Assembly (NCBI GenBank): GCA_047967505.1
Contig: CM106540.1
DNA length: 64,000 nt
Strand: one strand, 5' to 3'
Source of the DNA: Dipteris shenzhenensis
Lineage: Eukaryota; Polypodiophyta; Polypodiopsida; Gleicheniales
The notes beneath the pieces are model-generated. The model did no database searches and was not told where the DNA came from. It worked only from the letters and a program-made list of their open reading frames with translations. This document shows, one piece after another, positions 46,201-57,351 of this stretch (its first letter is position 1; each line of letters starts with the position of its first letter). Both the position numbers and the translations under genes were made by a program.

Positions 46201-47657
46201 CCATCCTGACCGTATAAGCATAGTGAGACGGACTAGTTTTCAACTTGAGCCTCTTAATAAGCTTCGAGTTGATTACATTGTGTGTTGACGCTGAGTCAAA
46301 CAACACAATCACATCATGACTGGCTACTTGCCCTTTCATTTTAATCAACTCGGGCTCATCGAAAACCATATACCCCGTTGCTGCGGGCTTTGAAAGGATG
46401 TTATCAGGTGCACCGCTTATTAACTTAGTAAGAGACACACTTAACAACACAGGTACTAACCTCTGAGAAGGTCCCGCCAATTGCATCTGCATATGTTCCG
46501 CATTGGGACTCTCCTGCATTTCCGCGTCGCATTCAGATATTATCATATTGGCCGTGTGACGGTCTTTATTCAGTGGACAATCTTTCCACTGATGTCGCTG
46601 AAGGCAGCCGAAGCACAGTCCTTTTCTAGCTTTCTCTTTTTGTTCAGGGGTCAACGAGGACTTTGACCAAGTCCGGGCTGCCATTGGAGTTATTTTCCTT
46701 TTCACCCCAACGGTGGTACTTGTTTTTGCTGGTCCCTCAACCGGCTTCACCTGCTTGGTTTGGCCACTTGGCTGGGAGACACTTGTCTTTGAAGTCCATT
46801 TCCTCTGAAATCCCCCTTTTTTCGGGTACTCATACTGAGTCCCTGCCTGCACAAATCCACTAGATCTGCCTCTGGCATCCTCATAGTTCAGGGCTACTGC
46901 AATAGATTCATCTAATGTAGTCACATATTTAGCCCGAACTTCCATTTTAATTTTGTCGTTTAGTCCATAGAAATAGTCTTTCAACTGAACCGACATAGGG
47001 AGAGGGTCTGTTATCTTCATGACACATTCCCTGAACTTGTCAGTGTACTTTGCCAACGACAAAACGAAGGTTTCTATAAGCATCCCAAGCTCGGGACTCT
47101 TCGTCAGGTGGAAGAAAGTGTTTCTTAAATTCAGCTTTAAACCCTTTCCAGGTGGTAGGGGCAACCTGATCTTTCTGTTGCTTTATCCACCATCTATCCG
47201 CTGCCTCAATAAATAGGTGAGTGGCCTCACGGATTTTCTTTAGATGAGATCTGATTTCACAATTGGGGAAGGCTTCTTCCCACTTGTGTAACCAAACCTC
47301 GATCACATCAGAATTGCGCTCGGTCATCCGACCAGCGTACTTCTCTGGTCTATAGTTGGCAATATTAGGCACCTTGACCTTCGCACGCTCTGATGAGTGT
47401 ATACTGGGCTCTGGCTCTGCTGGAGCTTTGCCCTTATCAATTCTAGATGGCCTAGCCGACAAGGCTTGCACCATCTCCCTAATCTCATTGTGACCAGCGT
47501 TCAGTTGAAGCTGCTGGTTCATGATTTGCTGTAAAGCATCTTCTAATACCGAAATCCTACCCACCAGAGTAGGTGTTGTGTGATGGGACATTTGTTGTGT
47601 AGAGCGTGCTCTAGATTCACTAGGATTCACCTTGGAATCTTGTCCCTCTGCCTCCAT
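43248..47657 (-). pseudogene. Ty3/gypsy gag-pol
   Basis: Gag begins at 47657 (MEAEGQDSKVNPSE) with the core WLHKWEEAFPNCE; frame changes near 47100. Then zinc knuckle CFGCLQRHQWKDC (~46610), one residue short of the usual spacing. The protease motif is VLFDSASTHNVIN (~46290), with A for the usual G. RT has SKIDLKCGYHQIRI (~45440) and FIDDILVFS (~45250). The RT end runs straight into the RNase H start (WLIPQSLQKPLFLETDASG, ~45060), so about 70-80 residues of the connection are missing in frame. Integrase reads HDLVKRDFFWPKMKKHI, CFSCQ, SMDFF (~44205), SDRDVRFTG and TDGQTERVN (~43920). Further frameshifts lie near 44400 and 44090. The C-terminal tail ([20 protein letters not shown], ~43290) looks like a chromodomain start, cut by the hAT junction. 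Confidence 0.93.
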
Positions 47658-48085
47658 AGTTTCAAAAGGGAAAATAGTTTTTTTTTTCTTTTCAGATTCC
47701 CCTTTTTGTTATACATGAATAATAAACTGCAGCCTCTGCTATACAGGAATAAATCGCCTGCAGCTGGAAACTAAAACTTAATATGGAAAATTTTTTTTTG
47801 CTCCCTGGAGTAATTCGTCAAAGACGGCGCTGAGACCCAGAAACCCCTCGTGAAACCCGCACTCCAAGCCTGTCGTTCGTTATCAAGCGAACGCTCACCG
47901 AAGGTCTCCCGCACAACGAACTCAGCCACCACGCTGTTCGTCGTCACGGGCAACAACCCTTCCAATTCGTCGCACGTCACGAGCAGTCGATTATCACGCA
48001 TTCCTTGCACCCCATCGCTTGAGATCACGTTGCACTTCACGCTCTCTTCTCATTCCGTTCGTCCAGCCTTTGATCTCTACCATAA
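47658..48085 (-). other. Gypsy leader region
   Basis: Untranslated leader between gag and the primer-binding site. No conserved feature was seen beyond a CG-rich stretch (~47870-48010). Confidence 0.5.
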
Positions 48086-48097
48086 GCTCTGATACCA
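48086..48097 (-). other. Gypsy primer-binding site (initiator tRNA-Met)
   Basis: The minus strand reads TGGTATCAGAGC just inside the LTR end. Confidence 0.93.
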
Positions 48098-48100
48098 AAA

Positions 48101-48551
48101 TGAAACGAACTTCTTCCATATCTCTCTCCTTGGTTTCATCAATCACAGGCGATGGCATCAGGTATATCCACCCAGCCTATTTCGTGGATCGCATGTTTCT
48201 TATGATACGAAATTTTATCTCTCATGCCTATCCACAAACCCACATCTCCCTAGATGGTTCCCTCTGCCACATGACCTCATTTTAGACCTTTTTACTTGGT
48301 ACACCAATTACCCCTCTCTTGGGGCACAATTTAGAACATTTGCCCCTTGGCATTATTACACATTTAGGTGCACCTAGGCCTTAGCACTCAGAACCACCTA
48401 GTCAATGCCATTACACCCTCACCTAGGACCTTGGCAGTTACTTCTCTTGACCATTTTATTTATGCACATTAAATATTACAGAAGTCGGTCATCTAAGAGA
48501 AAATGCCCACCGATCTTTCCGAGGTCATGCTATCTCGGCTAGAGCATAACA
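48101..48551 (-). repeat. 5' LTR of gypsy element (~451 bp)
   Basis: On the minus strand it starts TGTTATGCTCTAGCC (48551) and ends GTTCGTTTCA (48101), giving TG/CA termini, three bases before the tRNA-Met primer-binding site. Boundaries were inferred from one LTR only. Confidence 0.65.
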
Positions 48552-48607
48552 TTCTTCATGGCAGCTGGCTGCTCTGGTACATCTTTTTCTTCCTCAAAAG
48601 GTCTTGG

Positions 48608-48774
48608 TGTGGGGGTTAAAAGTCACTGTGCCTTTACCCCGGTTATGTACAATACTCAAACACATATATAAATAAATGAAAAAGAAGATTAGGGTGGTTC
48701 TGCACCCACCAAAACTTGTGGCTCTCTGTTTCTCTCTCCCTCTTCCGTTCTTGCTTCCGTTGAGAGCACTCTTA
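48608..48774 (+). repeat. 5' LTR of plus-strand copia
   Basis: TG start; the last dinucleotide is TA rather than CA. It contains TATATAAATA (~48665), a likely TATA box. Confidence 0.93.
48664..48674 (+). promoter_or_regulatory. LTR TATA box
   Basis: 'ATATATAAATA' lies about 110 bp before the LTR end and is conserved with one change in the 3' LTR (~54405). Confidence 0.5.
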
Positions 48775-48776
48775 AC

Positions 48777-48788
48777 TGGTATCAGAGC
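48777..48788 (+). other. Primer-binding site (initiator tRNA-Met)
   Basis: TGGTATCAGAGC two bases after the 5' LTR. Confidence 0.95.
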
Positions 48789-50211
48789 TTGGGTGATCTA
48801 GCTGAGTGTGCATGAATGCTTGAAGCTCAGCAGCTCTGTGGGAGGAAGGAGAAGCTCTGTAGGAAGCTTTGTGGGTGACTTTACTTGCATCCGAGTGTGC
48901 TGAGACCTTGGAGGAACCTTTGGAAAAGTCACTTTGGTTTTGCAAAGTGGTTTTGAGAGCGTGTTAAGTGTTTTCAAAGAAAAAGTCATTTTTTGAGCTT
49001 TTCCGTGTTCCGTTCGATGACAGAGACTCCGTATTGACTTGTAGAGGCAACTATTGCTTGCTTTTGGTGTCCACTTCACTTCAGGAGCTTGGAAACACCT
49101 TCATTCTTGAATATGGGATCATTTCATTGGATTTCTGACTCACTGTGTCAGTTTCTGCGTTTTTTGCCCGGGTGTTGGAACTCAAGTTTGGAGCAACCAT
49201 TTGCAAATCTGTCAGTTCCCATGGACTCAGGAGGTCCTAAAACTTCTATGTTGCTCATCATTCGCACTCCGGTGGAGTTTACAAACAGCTCTGTTTTCAA
49301 AAACGTTTTTCAGTCCGTGTGTTGGACCCAGTGATTGAGACCACGGTTTTCAAAACCGTCTGTCCCATTGCGTTCCGGACGCCCAAAAACCTCTACCTAT
49401 CAGTTCTTGCGCGATTCGGTGGAGATTTTCAGAGTTATAGATCTCTGTGTATTCGATTTCGTCTCTCTGTTATGCATTTTTCATTCTAAGGTTTTGAAAC
49501 CTTAGATTTATGCCACATGGCAGTGGATAACTATTGACTTCCATTTCTCACTCATCGGTTGGGATTTTGGAGTTCTGGCAGAAGAGAGATATTTGCAAAT
49601 TTTCTTGTTGAGTCCGATTATGCAATGATGCCCATGTTTTGAGGCATCTCAGGTTCTATTTTTAGTAGCGGTCATTATCGTGGGACCATGATTTCTTGAG
49701 CATACCTTATGCAGATCACTCTGGTTGCAGTTTGAGCAGTGTACGCTCATTCGTGGTGTGCATTGGGTTGCAGTGGATGATTTATAGGCCATTTGGATGC
49801 ATTGCGGTCCTTATTGGATGCGCTGATAGACCCAAATTGCCTTGTGGGATGCTATTTTTTATGGACGCTTTGCACATGGATGCTATTTTATGCTAAGGGA
49901 CAGCTTTGACATATTGCAGGTGATGCATTGATAGTGCTATGCTCTCTTGGATGAGATATTATTGATGCATATGCCAGTGGACAGTGTTTATGCTTGAGTC
50001 ATTTGGCACTTATTAACATTTTCTTTTGGGCCAGATTTGCTCATATGGATGCATAGTATATGCACATGAGTCAGATGCATCTTTTGATGCTTTGAGATAT
50101 GAGTTTTGGTGATATTTCAATCTATTGTGGCATACATATTTGGGTGCACGTGGTATTGGATGTGATTCTCTCTTGAGGCACTAGCATTTGGGATTTTGCT
50201 TTATTTGCATC
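48789..50211 (+). other. Copia leader (1.4 kb)
   Basis: Long untranslated leader between the primer-binding site and gag. It is T/G-rich with no long open frame and no recognised element. Confidence 0.7.
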
Positions 50212-53200
50212 ATGGCATCCTCTTCCATGTCTGAAAAGGAGTTTTTCAACATTAAAAAGTTTGATGGGACAAACTTTTCTTTGTGGAAAGAACAAATAAG
50301 GGATGTGCTTATTCAAAAGAAGCAGATTAAACCCTTGGCAGGGATTGAAGCTAAGCCTGCAAATATGTCTGAGGATGATTGGAATGAGTTGGATGCATTA
50401 GCAAAGTCTATTATTAGACTTCATCTTGCAGAGTCAGTTTATTTCACAGTAGTAAATGAGCAGACTACGGAAGATTTGTGAAAGAAATTGTGTGCCACTT
50501 ATGAGAAGGAAACTGCCTCTAATAAAGTTTACCTCATGAAGAGGTTGTTTGAGCTGCAGATGAAGGAAGGGGTCTCCATTGCTTCTCACTTGAATGAATT
50601 CAATATTATTTTCAGTCAGCTTCAGGCTCAGAAAATGAATTTTGATGCAGAGACTAAGGCAATATTTCTCTTATGTTCATTGCCATCCTCATGGGATACC
50701 TTCCGTACAGCTGTCAGTAACTCTGTACCTGGTAGAGTACTGAAATTTGATGATGTTGTGGGTAGCTTGTTGGCCGAGGAGATTAGACAGAAGTCTATGG
50801 ACGGCAACAAGCAGGATGCAACCTTAAATGTGCAAAGGGATAGATCACAGTTCAGGGGGAAACAGTTCAGGGGGAAGTCCCAAGAAAGAGGAAAGTCTCG
50901 TAGCAAATCCAGGGCATGGAACATTGAGTGTTACCACTGTGGCAAGAAGGGTCATATGAAAAAGGATTGCTACAAGCTGAAAAGAGAGCAAAAGGATAAG
51001 AAAAAGAATGCAAATTGGGGTGCAAATCAAAAGGAAGAGAGTCCAAGGGAGGACAAAGGAAAAGTGAAGATCGAGGAGATCAATGCAGTCACACATGATA
51101 GTGACAATGACGTTCTCTTCATGTCTAGTTTATCTGTAGAGTTGCTTACCACTTCAGATGATGCATATTCCCAGGATTGGATTTTGGATTTTGGATTCTG
51201 GTGCTTCATTCCATGTTACTCCCCATAGGGAATGGTTCTCCACTTATGACAGTGGAAAGATAGGTTGTGTGCATCTTGGAAATGACTATGCATGTGACAT
51301 AGTGGGAGCAGGTGACATAAAGTTTTCTTTTGCAAATGGGTCTGCATTTGTTTTGAAACATGTGAGACATGTGCCTAAGCTGACCAAGAGTCTTATTTCA
51401 GTGGGTCAACTAGATGATGCTGGTTTTCACACCACTTTTGGCTTTCAGAGTTGGAAAATTCAGAATGGCTCTATGCTTTTGGCCAGGGGTGCCAAGTGTG
51501 GGACTTTGTATCCCTTACATGTATCAGGGGTATTTGATCATGTTGTTGCAATAACCGAGCAGCCAAGCACTTCTTTGTGGCATTGCAGGTTGGGGCACAT
51601 GAGCCAGAATGGAATGAAACTCTTATGCCGTTTGGGTTATGTACCGTATTTGAGTTTCTCTTATTTTGAATTTTGTGAGCATTGTCTCTATGGGAAGCAG
51701 ACTAAATCAGCCCATAAAAGAAGGGGAAAGAAAGAGTTTGAAAAGCTTTATTTGGTGCATTCAAACGTATGTGGTCCCATGTCTACACGGTCATTAGGCG
51801 GGACTGAATACTATGTGACATTCATTGATGATGCAACTAGGAAAGTGTGGGCTTATGCTATAGCTCGGAAGAGTGATGTGTTCCAGGTATTTCAGAAATG
51901 GCTGGCCTTGGTTGAGAATCAGTCAAGTAGAACGCTTAAATGCCTACGGACTGACAATGGTGGAGAGTATCTCTCTCATGACTTTCAGCATTTCTGTGAT
52001 ACACGTGGGATTAAGAGGGAGCTCACATCCCCTCATACTCCAGAGCAAAATCCAGTTGCAGAAAAGATGAATCGTACCATACAAGAAAGGTTGCAATGCA
52101 TGCTTTTCAATGCAAGTCTTTCTGGTGGTTTTTGGGCTGAGGCAATGAAGACTGCAGTGCATGTGATCAATAGATCACCTAGTAAGAGTTTGGATGGTGG
52201 TATTCCTGAAGAGGCATGGAGTGGCAAGAAGCCCTCTTACTCTCATTTGCGTATATTTGGGTGTGAGGCATATGCACATGTGCCAAAAGAGCTTTGAAAG
52301 AAGCTAGATCCTAAGTCTAGGAAATGCATCTTTCTGGATTATGGTGAAAGTGGAGAGATGGGCTATCGTCTCTGGGATCCAGAAGCAAAGAAGATCATAC
52401 GCAGCCATGATGTGGTCTTCAATGAGAAGAAGATGCATAAGATACCCATGAGGGATGTGGAAATGAGGAGAATCACTTTCCAGGATGTGAATCCACCTGC
52501 ATATGTTGATAGACAGCAAGTTGTCCATGCAAATGTGCAAGAAATGGTACCACCAAGTACTCCCACAGGTATACAATCAAGGGTAGATGATGAATCATCT
52601 ATTAGTGGAAATAATGAGCCAAATGTGGCTGATATGCAAATTGGACAGCAAGCTGAAATGCCTTTGAGAAGATCATCTAGAGTGTCTAGACCACCTGATA
52701 GGTTTGTTCCAGGGGTAGACTATGTGATGCTTACTGATTGTGGGGAGCCTTCTTGCTACAGAGAGGCTATGATGCGTGAGGATCAACGCAAGTGGGAGTA
52801 TGCTATGCAATCAGAGATGAGTTCACTTATGAAGAATAAGACTTGGGACTTGGTTTCTTTGCCACATGGAAAGAAAGCATTGCCATGTAAATGGGTCTAC
52901 AAAATGAAGGTCACAGGTGATGATGTGCCTAGGTACAAGGCCCGTTTGGTTGCTAAAGGGTTCAAGCAAGAGAAGGGTGTGGACTTTGATGAGATATTCT
53001 CTCCGGTTGTGAAGATGACCACACTTAGATGCATGCTTGGACTAGTGGCAGCAGAGGATATGGAGCTTATGCAGATGGATGTCAAGACAGCTTTCTTGCA
53101 TGGGGATTTGCATGAGGAAATTTACATGGTTCAGCCGGAAGGTTTTGAAGAAAAGGGCAAAGAGCATTTAGTTTGCAAGCTGAAGAAGAGTCTCTATGGT

Positions 53201-54295
53201 CTTAAGCAAGCGCCTAGAGAATGGTATGAGAAGTTTGATGCTTTCATTCGGTCCCAGGGTTTTAGAAGGAGTGAAATTGATCACTGCCTCTACACTAAAA
53301 GGGCTAAGGATAATAGCCTGATAATCCTGGTACTATATGTGGATAATATGCTATTGGCTAGCAAGAATACTTATGAGCTAGATGCATTAAAGGCCAAGTT
53401 GCATGAGACCTTTGATATGAAGGATTTGGGACTTGCAGGTCATATTCTTGGTATGCGCATCACACGTGATCGGAGTAGGAAACTCCTTTGGCTTTCACAA
53501 AAAGAGTATGTTACAAAAGTATTGCAGCGTTTCAATATGGAGGGGGGGAAGGCAGTGAGTACTCCATTGCCTCCATATGTGAAACTGAGTCATACAGATA
53601 GTCCCAAATCATATGAGGAGAGGGCCATGATGGCCAAGGTTCCTTATGCATCAGCAGTTGGGAGTCTTATGTATGCTATGATAGCTACTAGACCAGACAT
53701 TGCATTTGCAGTGGGAGTTGTTAGCCGGTATATGGCTAATCCAGAAAAGAGGCATTGGGAGGCAGTTAAGTGCATCATGAGGTACATGAAGGGTACCAAG
53801 GAGATGTGCATCTGCTTTGGTAAAGAAGACATGCGTGTACTTGGGTACACAGATTCAGACTATGCAGGGCATGTGGATAGTAGGAGATCCACTTCTGGTT
53901 ATGTATTCACCTTTGCAGGTGGTGCAGTGTCGTGGATGTCTCGCGCACAAAAGTGCGTTGCTTTGTCTACCACAGAGGCTGAGTATGTTGTAGCCACAGA
54001 GGGTTGCAAGGAGGCTATATGGCTTGATCGGCTAGTGGGAGATTTGGGGATTCATACAGGTGTACCGACATTACATAGTGATTCCATGAGTGCTATTCAG
54101 CTAGCACGGAATCCGGTCTTTCATGCAAAGACCAAACACATTGAGGTCAGGTACCATTTCATCAGGGAGGTACTTGAGGACAAGCGCATAGAGCTTGTCA
54201 AGGTTCATATAGATGATAACCCTGCAGATATGCTGACGAAGAGTCTATCTAGTCAGCGGTTTGAGTATTGTCGTGTATTGATGGGCATTGGATAG
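50212..54295 (+). pseudogene. Copia gag-pol of the plus-strand element
   Basis: Gag begins at ATG 50212 (MASSSMSEKEFF) with FDGTNFSLWKEQIRDVL and zinc knuckle CYHCGKKGHMKKDC (~50930). TGA at ~50479 replaces the expected Trp in 'EDLWKKL'. A 7-bp tandem repeat (GGATTTT) at ~51179-51192 shifts frame just before the protease DSGAS. Integrase has HSNVCGPM (~51757), where HSDVCGPM is the rule, then RTDNGGEY (~51945) and E in PVAEKMN. TGA at 52295 follows KEL. RT reads MQMDVKTAFLHG (~53065) but YVDNMLLAS (~53335) in place of YVDDM. RNase H runs YTDSDYAG to NPADMLTKSL (~53845-54245). Both polymerase and integrase therefore lack a catalytic aspartate. Confidence 0.95.
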
Positions 54296-54337
54296 TATGC
54301 TCACTGGTTGCTCTCCCTTAAAGGCACATTGTCCTTT

Positions 54338-54348
54338 AAGTGGGAGGT
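54338..54348 (+). other. Polypurine tract
   Basis: 'AAGTGGGAGGT' directly before the 3' LTR. Confidence 0.75.
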
Positions 54349-54517
54349 TGTGGGGGTTAAAGGTCACTGTGCCTTTACCCCGGTTATGTACAATACTCGA
54401 GCACATATATAAATGAATGAAAAAGAAGATTAGGGTGGTTCTGCACCCACCAAAACTTGTGGCTCTCTGTTTCTCTCTCTCCCTCTTCCGTTCTTGCTTC
54501 CGTTGAGAGCACTCTCA
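54349..54517 (+). repeat. 3' LTR of plus-strand copia
   Basis: TG...CA, 169 bp, matching 48608-48774 with about five differences plus a 2-bp CT expansion. Confidence 0.95.
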
Positions 54518-54978
54518 CGTGGCTCAACAATCTGAGCCACCAATGCAAAGTTCACACTGGAATCCCCGGAAACTCGTTGAGATCTTCTCACCTCCAAACT
54601 TGACTCTAGTATGTCTGTCACTCGGGAATCCGGCAATGTCCTTAAGTACCACCGTGGAAGCTGCTTCTCCTTTGTCGGACTTGAAGTCTTCTTCAATGGT
54701 TCTGGTCCTTCTTGCCATAGTTACCAGGGAACGGGAATTTGGGAAATTCAAGTGTCGGGTCCCGTTCCGGGAAGGGGGAACGGGAACCGGAACACCACGT
54801 CATACACGACACGTAGTCCCTACTACGTATATTGGAGTTTTTTTCCAACCTTTTTGTTGATTATGTTAAGGCTAAACTGCACTGTTGTTTTACAGGATGA
54901 GTTTGAGCATGCATTAATGTCCTATGCAAACTTCAACTTGTGAGTTGTCCAACTAATTGTTTCTTTCTTACTTGTCAG
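54518..54978. other. Flank of copia; intron or intergenic
   Basis: A minus-strand open stretch (54751-54518) appears to continue across the copia into 48607-48552 (PFEEEKDVPEQPAAMKN), so an older coding-like piece was interrupted here; the family is unclear. 54811-54930 resembles 57785-57905. A good branch/pyrimidine tract (54950-54978) leads to the mTERF acceptor. Confidence 0.4.
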
Positions 54979-56845
54979 ATCTAGACCTCTGAGATGCCAT
55001 TATACATGCAAAAGCCGTGAAGATAATGTGCCCTCAGCTAATTGTGAGTACTGTTTGCAAGAGTTTTATGGATGCTCTAGATCTCTCTTAAATTGGGTGT
55101 ATATTCATAAACTCACAAATTGAGTGTTCTAGTCTTGTGAAGCTAAATCATTTCTTGCTTCTCGCAATTGATGTCATTCCATTTGAGATATATGCATGCT
55201 TTTCAGGTGATCCACAGGCACTACTTAAACAGGGCTCCCATATGCACATGTGCACTTGGCTGTCGATGTGAGTAAAACATGGTTGTCTTGGTTTGTGCTA
55301 GGTGACTGTGACAATGAGCAGGTAGACGGTGTGGTTGACTTGAAGCAGCTGGCCTCCGAGAAAGAGGAGGCCAGAGCAGTTTTGATTCAATTTCTGAAGA
55401 CTAAAGAGTTAAGCACTGCACTTTCCACCCGTGTAACAAAGAAGGCAAGTCGATTTATAGGGCATCTCCTTTCAATGCTTCATACTCGCTATCGCATGCG
55501 CTACTTGACAGGCAAGGCCTTTTCTAAATCTTTACATTGAGCATCTTGTTTCTTCTATTTTATAGTGTTTGATCACAAATTTGATTCTGATTAAATACCC
55601 TTGAAAGGTTCTTACAATTAAATCTTTCTTTTCAGATCATAGTGGTTGTCATCTTTGAAGAGCGCATAATTTTGAATCACTCAAGGTGCAATTCTTTTTG
55701 CAGGAAGAGAGTTGACTACTGTTGAAATCCAGAATACTATTCTTCCTTATTTGGATGCTTTGGCAGCAGAGCATGGAGATGGTCTTGTAGATGTCTTAGT
55801 GTACTTTCCACATACTCCACCATTGAAAAAAGAGTCCTCTCAAAAGTCCTTGGTATCCACACGGAAACCTTTGGCTACAAAGGATATTCACAGCTCTGGA
55901 CTCACAGTTAATGGGAACTTTCGACCTTCAGTTTCATATGCCCTTGCACTTGGCCTTTCATTGCAACAAGTGCAGGATGTAACTCGCAGGTTCCCAAGCC
56001 TTCTCTTTCTACGCCCTGAAAAAAAGATCGAACCCCTAGTTAATTACTTCCTAGCATTGGGAGTTACAAAGCCTGGCATATTGAAAATATTTTTAAAGAG
56101 GCCACAGATTTTTGGCTGTAGTCTGGAAGAGAATTTGATACCTACAATGATTTATCTTGAGAGTGTTGGAGTGGACAAGAGGCACTGGGGACGGATTCTT
56201 GTGCATTTTCCTGCCTTGCTCACATATGGCAAAGTAAAATTACAGGAAGCTGTATGCTTTTTGAAGGAAGCAGGACTCTCTTCAGTAGATGTTGGCAGGA
56301 CAATCACAAGATTTCCTCATGTGGTAAGTTACAATGTTGAAAACAATTTGAACCCAACTGTGGACTTTTTAAAAAGCATTGGTGTAAGAGATATCAGTGT
56401 ATTCTTAAGAAGATCCCCACAGGTTTTGGGTTACAGTATTGAGGGAAATATAAAGCCCACGATTCGGTTTTTGGTAGAGCTTGGCTACAGTAAGGATGAT
56501 GTTATCATAATCATCAACAGGTTCCCCCAAATTCTTGGCCTTGCAATAGATGGTAACGTTAAACCCAAGTGGGATTATTTTGCTCAGACTGGCCGGTGTA
56601 AGTCACAAATTGTGACTTTTCCACAATATTTTGGTTACAATTTAGAAGCAAGGATAAAACCTCGGTTTGAGGAAGTTTTGAAAATTGGGTGCTGTTGGAA
56701 TCTAAATCGAATTCTTAGCTCATCTGAAAAGGAGTTCCAAAGGCTATTGAAGAGAGAGAGGGACAAAGTCGAGAACCCTCTTCTTTCAAGTTCTGTATGT
56801 CATGCTCCTTTGGATAATTCAACAAATCTGTGTGACAATGGTTAG
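54979..56845 (+). CDS. mTERF-family organelle gene-expression factor (5'-incomplete)
   Basis: Three exons: 54979-55043, 55302-55511 and 55704-56845, ending at TAG. The first join is GTGAGT...GCTAG and the second is GC-AG; both keep frame. Plant mTERF proteins are nucleus-encoded, enter chloroplasts or mitochondria, and bind nucleic acid to act in transcription, RNA processing or translation. In the last exon, seven mTERF motifs of ~34-36 residues are visible, each with a conserved proline: FPSLLFL, RPQIFGCS, FPALLTYG, FPHVVSYN, SPQVLGYS, FPQILGLA and FPQYFGYN (Pro at about residues 95, 131, 167, 202, 236, 272 and 304 counted from the codon at 55712). The N-terminal transit peptide exon is not visible upstream; the first visible exon needs a phase-2 donor. 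No stop or shift in the three exons suggests an intact gene, though without its 5' part it could be a remnant. Which mTERF clade it belongs to is not settled. Confidence 0.85.
55512..55703 (+). other. GC-AG intron of mTERF gene
   Basis: The exon ends '..TTGACAG', followed by donor GCAAGG; the acceptor is TTTTTGCAG. The phase-1 join gives T-G-R-E-L-T-T. No GT lies between the end of the conserved sequence and the stop at 55538, so the GC donor is the only frame-preserving choice seen. Confidence 0.75.
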
Positions 56846-57351
56846 TTTTTGCATGAAAGTTTAAAAGAGCTTTCTTTTTAAATTCAATTAAGATGTGATG
56901 AGTGCTTGTTATATCTGACATGTACCCTGGGTATACTCATGTGATGTTTTAAGGCAATATAACTCAACAGTTTTCAGCTTTAAAATACTGCCAAGAGACT
57001 CTTTAAAAACTTTTTATATCCAATCTTTTTACGAAGTGTTTCTTTTGGATTGTGCACAAATTGTGCCCTCAGTTTGCATGTTCCAGTATGGGAACGTATT
57101 TGGCAAATGCCAGGATTTGTCATTGACTGGATTTCATATCTTGGCACAAGCATGCAAGTATATATAATATTTAAGAAGAGAAACAATAAAGAACAAAGCT
57201 ATTTTTGGCCACGGGATTACCGGACATCATATATTGAATATAATGTGGATAACTATGGGAGAACACCTCATTGTTTTACTTGCTGGGGGTTAACACCATA
57301 TGTATTGGCCTTCGATGAAGTATTACTGAAATCTTTTGTAGAGGTAGGTAG
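56846..57351 (+). other. mTERF 3' region
   Basis: Probable 3' UTR and downstream sequence. An open frame at 57050-57350 has no recognised motif. Confidence 0.45.

Larger units (their letters stand above)
43248..48551 (-). mobile_element. Ty3/gypsy element lacking its 3' LTR
   Basis: The minus-strand order is 5' LTR (48551-48101), primer-binding site, gag, PR, RT, RH, INT and the start of a chromodomain-like tail, ending near 43260 where hAT sequence begins. No copy of the 5' LTR was found at lower coordinates, so the 3' end is missing. Confidence 0.85.
48608..54517 (+). mobile_element. Complete Ty1/copia element, short LTRs
   Basis: LTRs are at 48608-48774 (167 bp) and 54349-54517 (169 bp), starting TGTGGGGGTT and ending ACTCTCA (ACTCTTA in the 5' copy). 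Roughly five differences are visible, about 3%. Flanking pentamers are CTTGG (48603) and CGTGG (54518), matching at four of five positions. It inserted 56 bp outside the gypsy 5' LTR. Confidence 0.93.

Noticed and set aside
48777-48788. tRNA-Met-like sequence
   Set aside because: Only 12 bp complementary to the tRNA end; it is a primer-binding site, not a tRNA gene. No full tRNA gene was seen in the window.
55268-55301. Alternative 34-bp intron upstream of the mTERF second exon
   Set aside because: Too short for a plant intron; splicing from 55044 to 55301 fits better and keeps frame.
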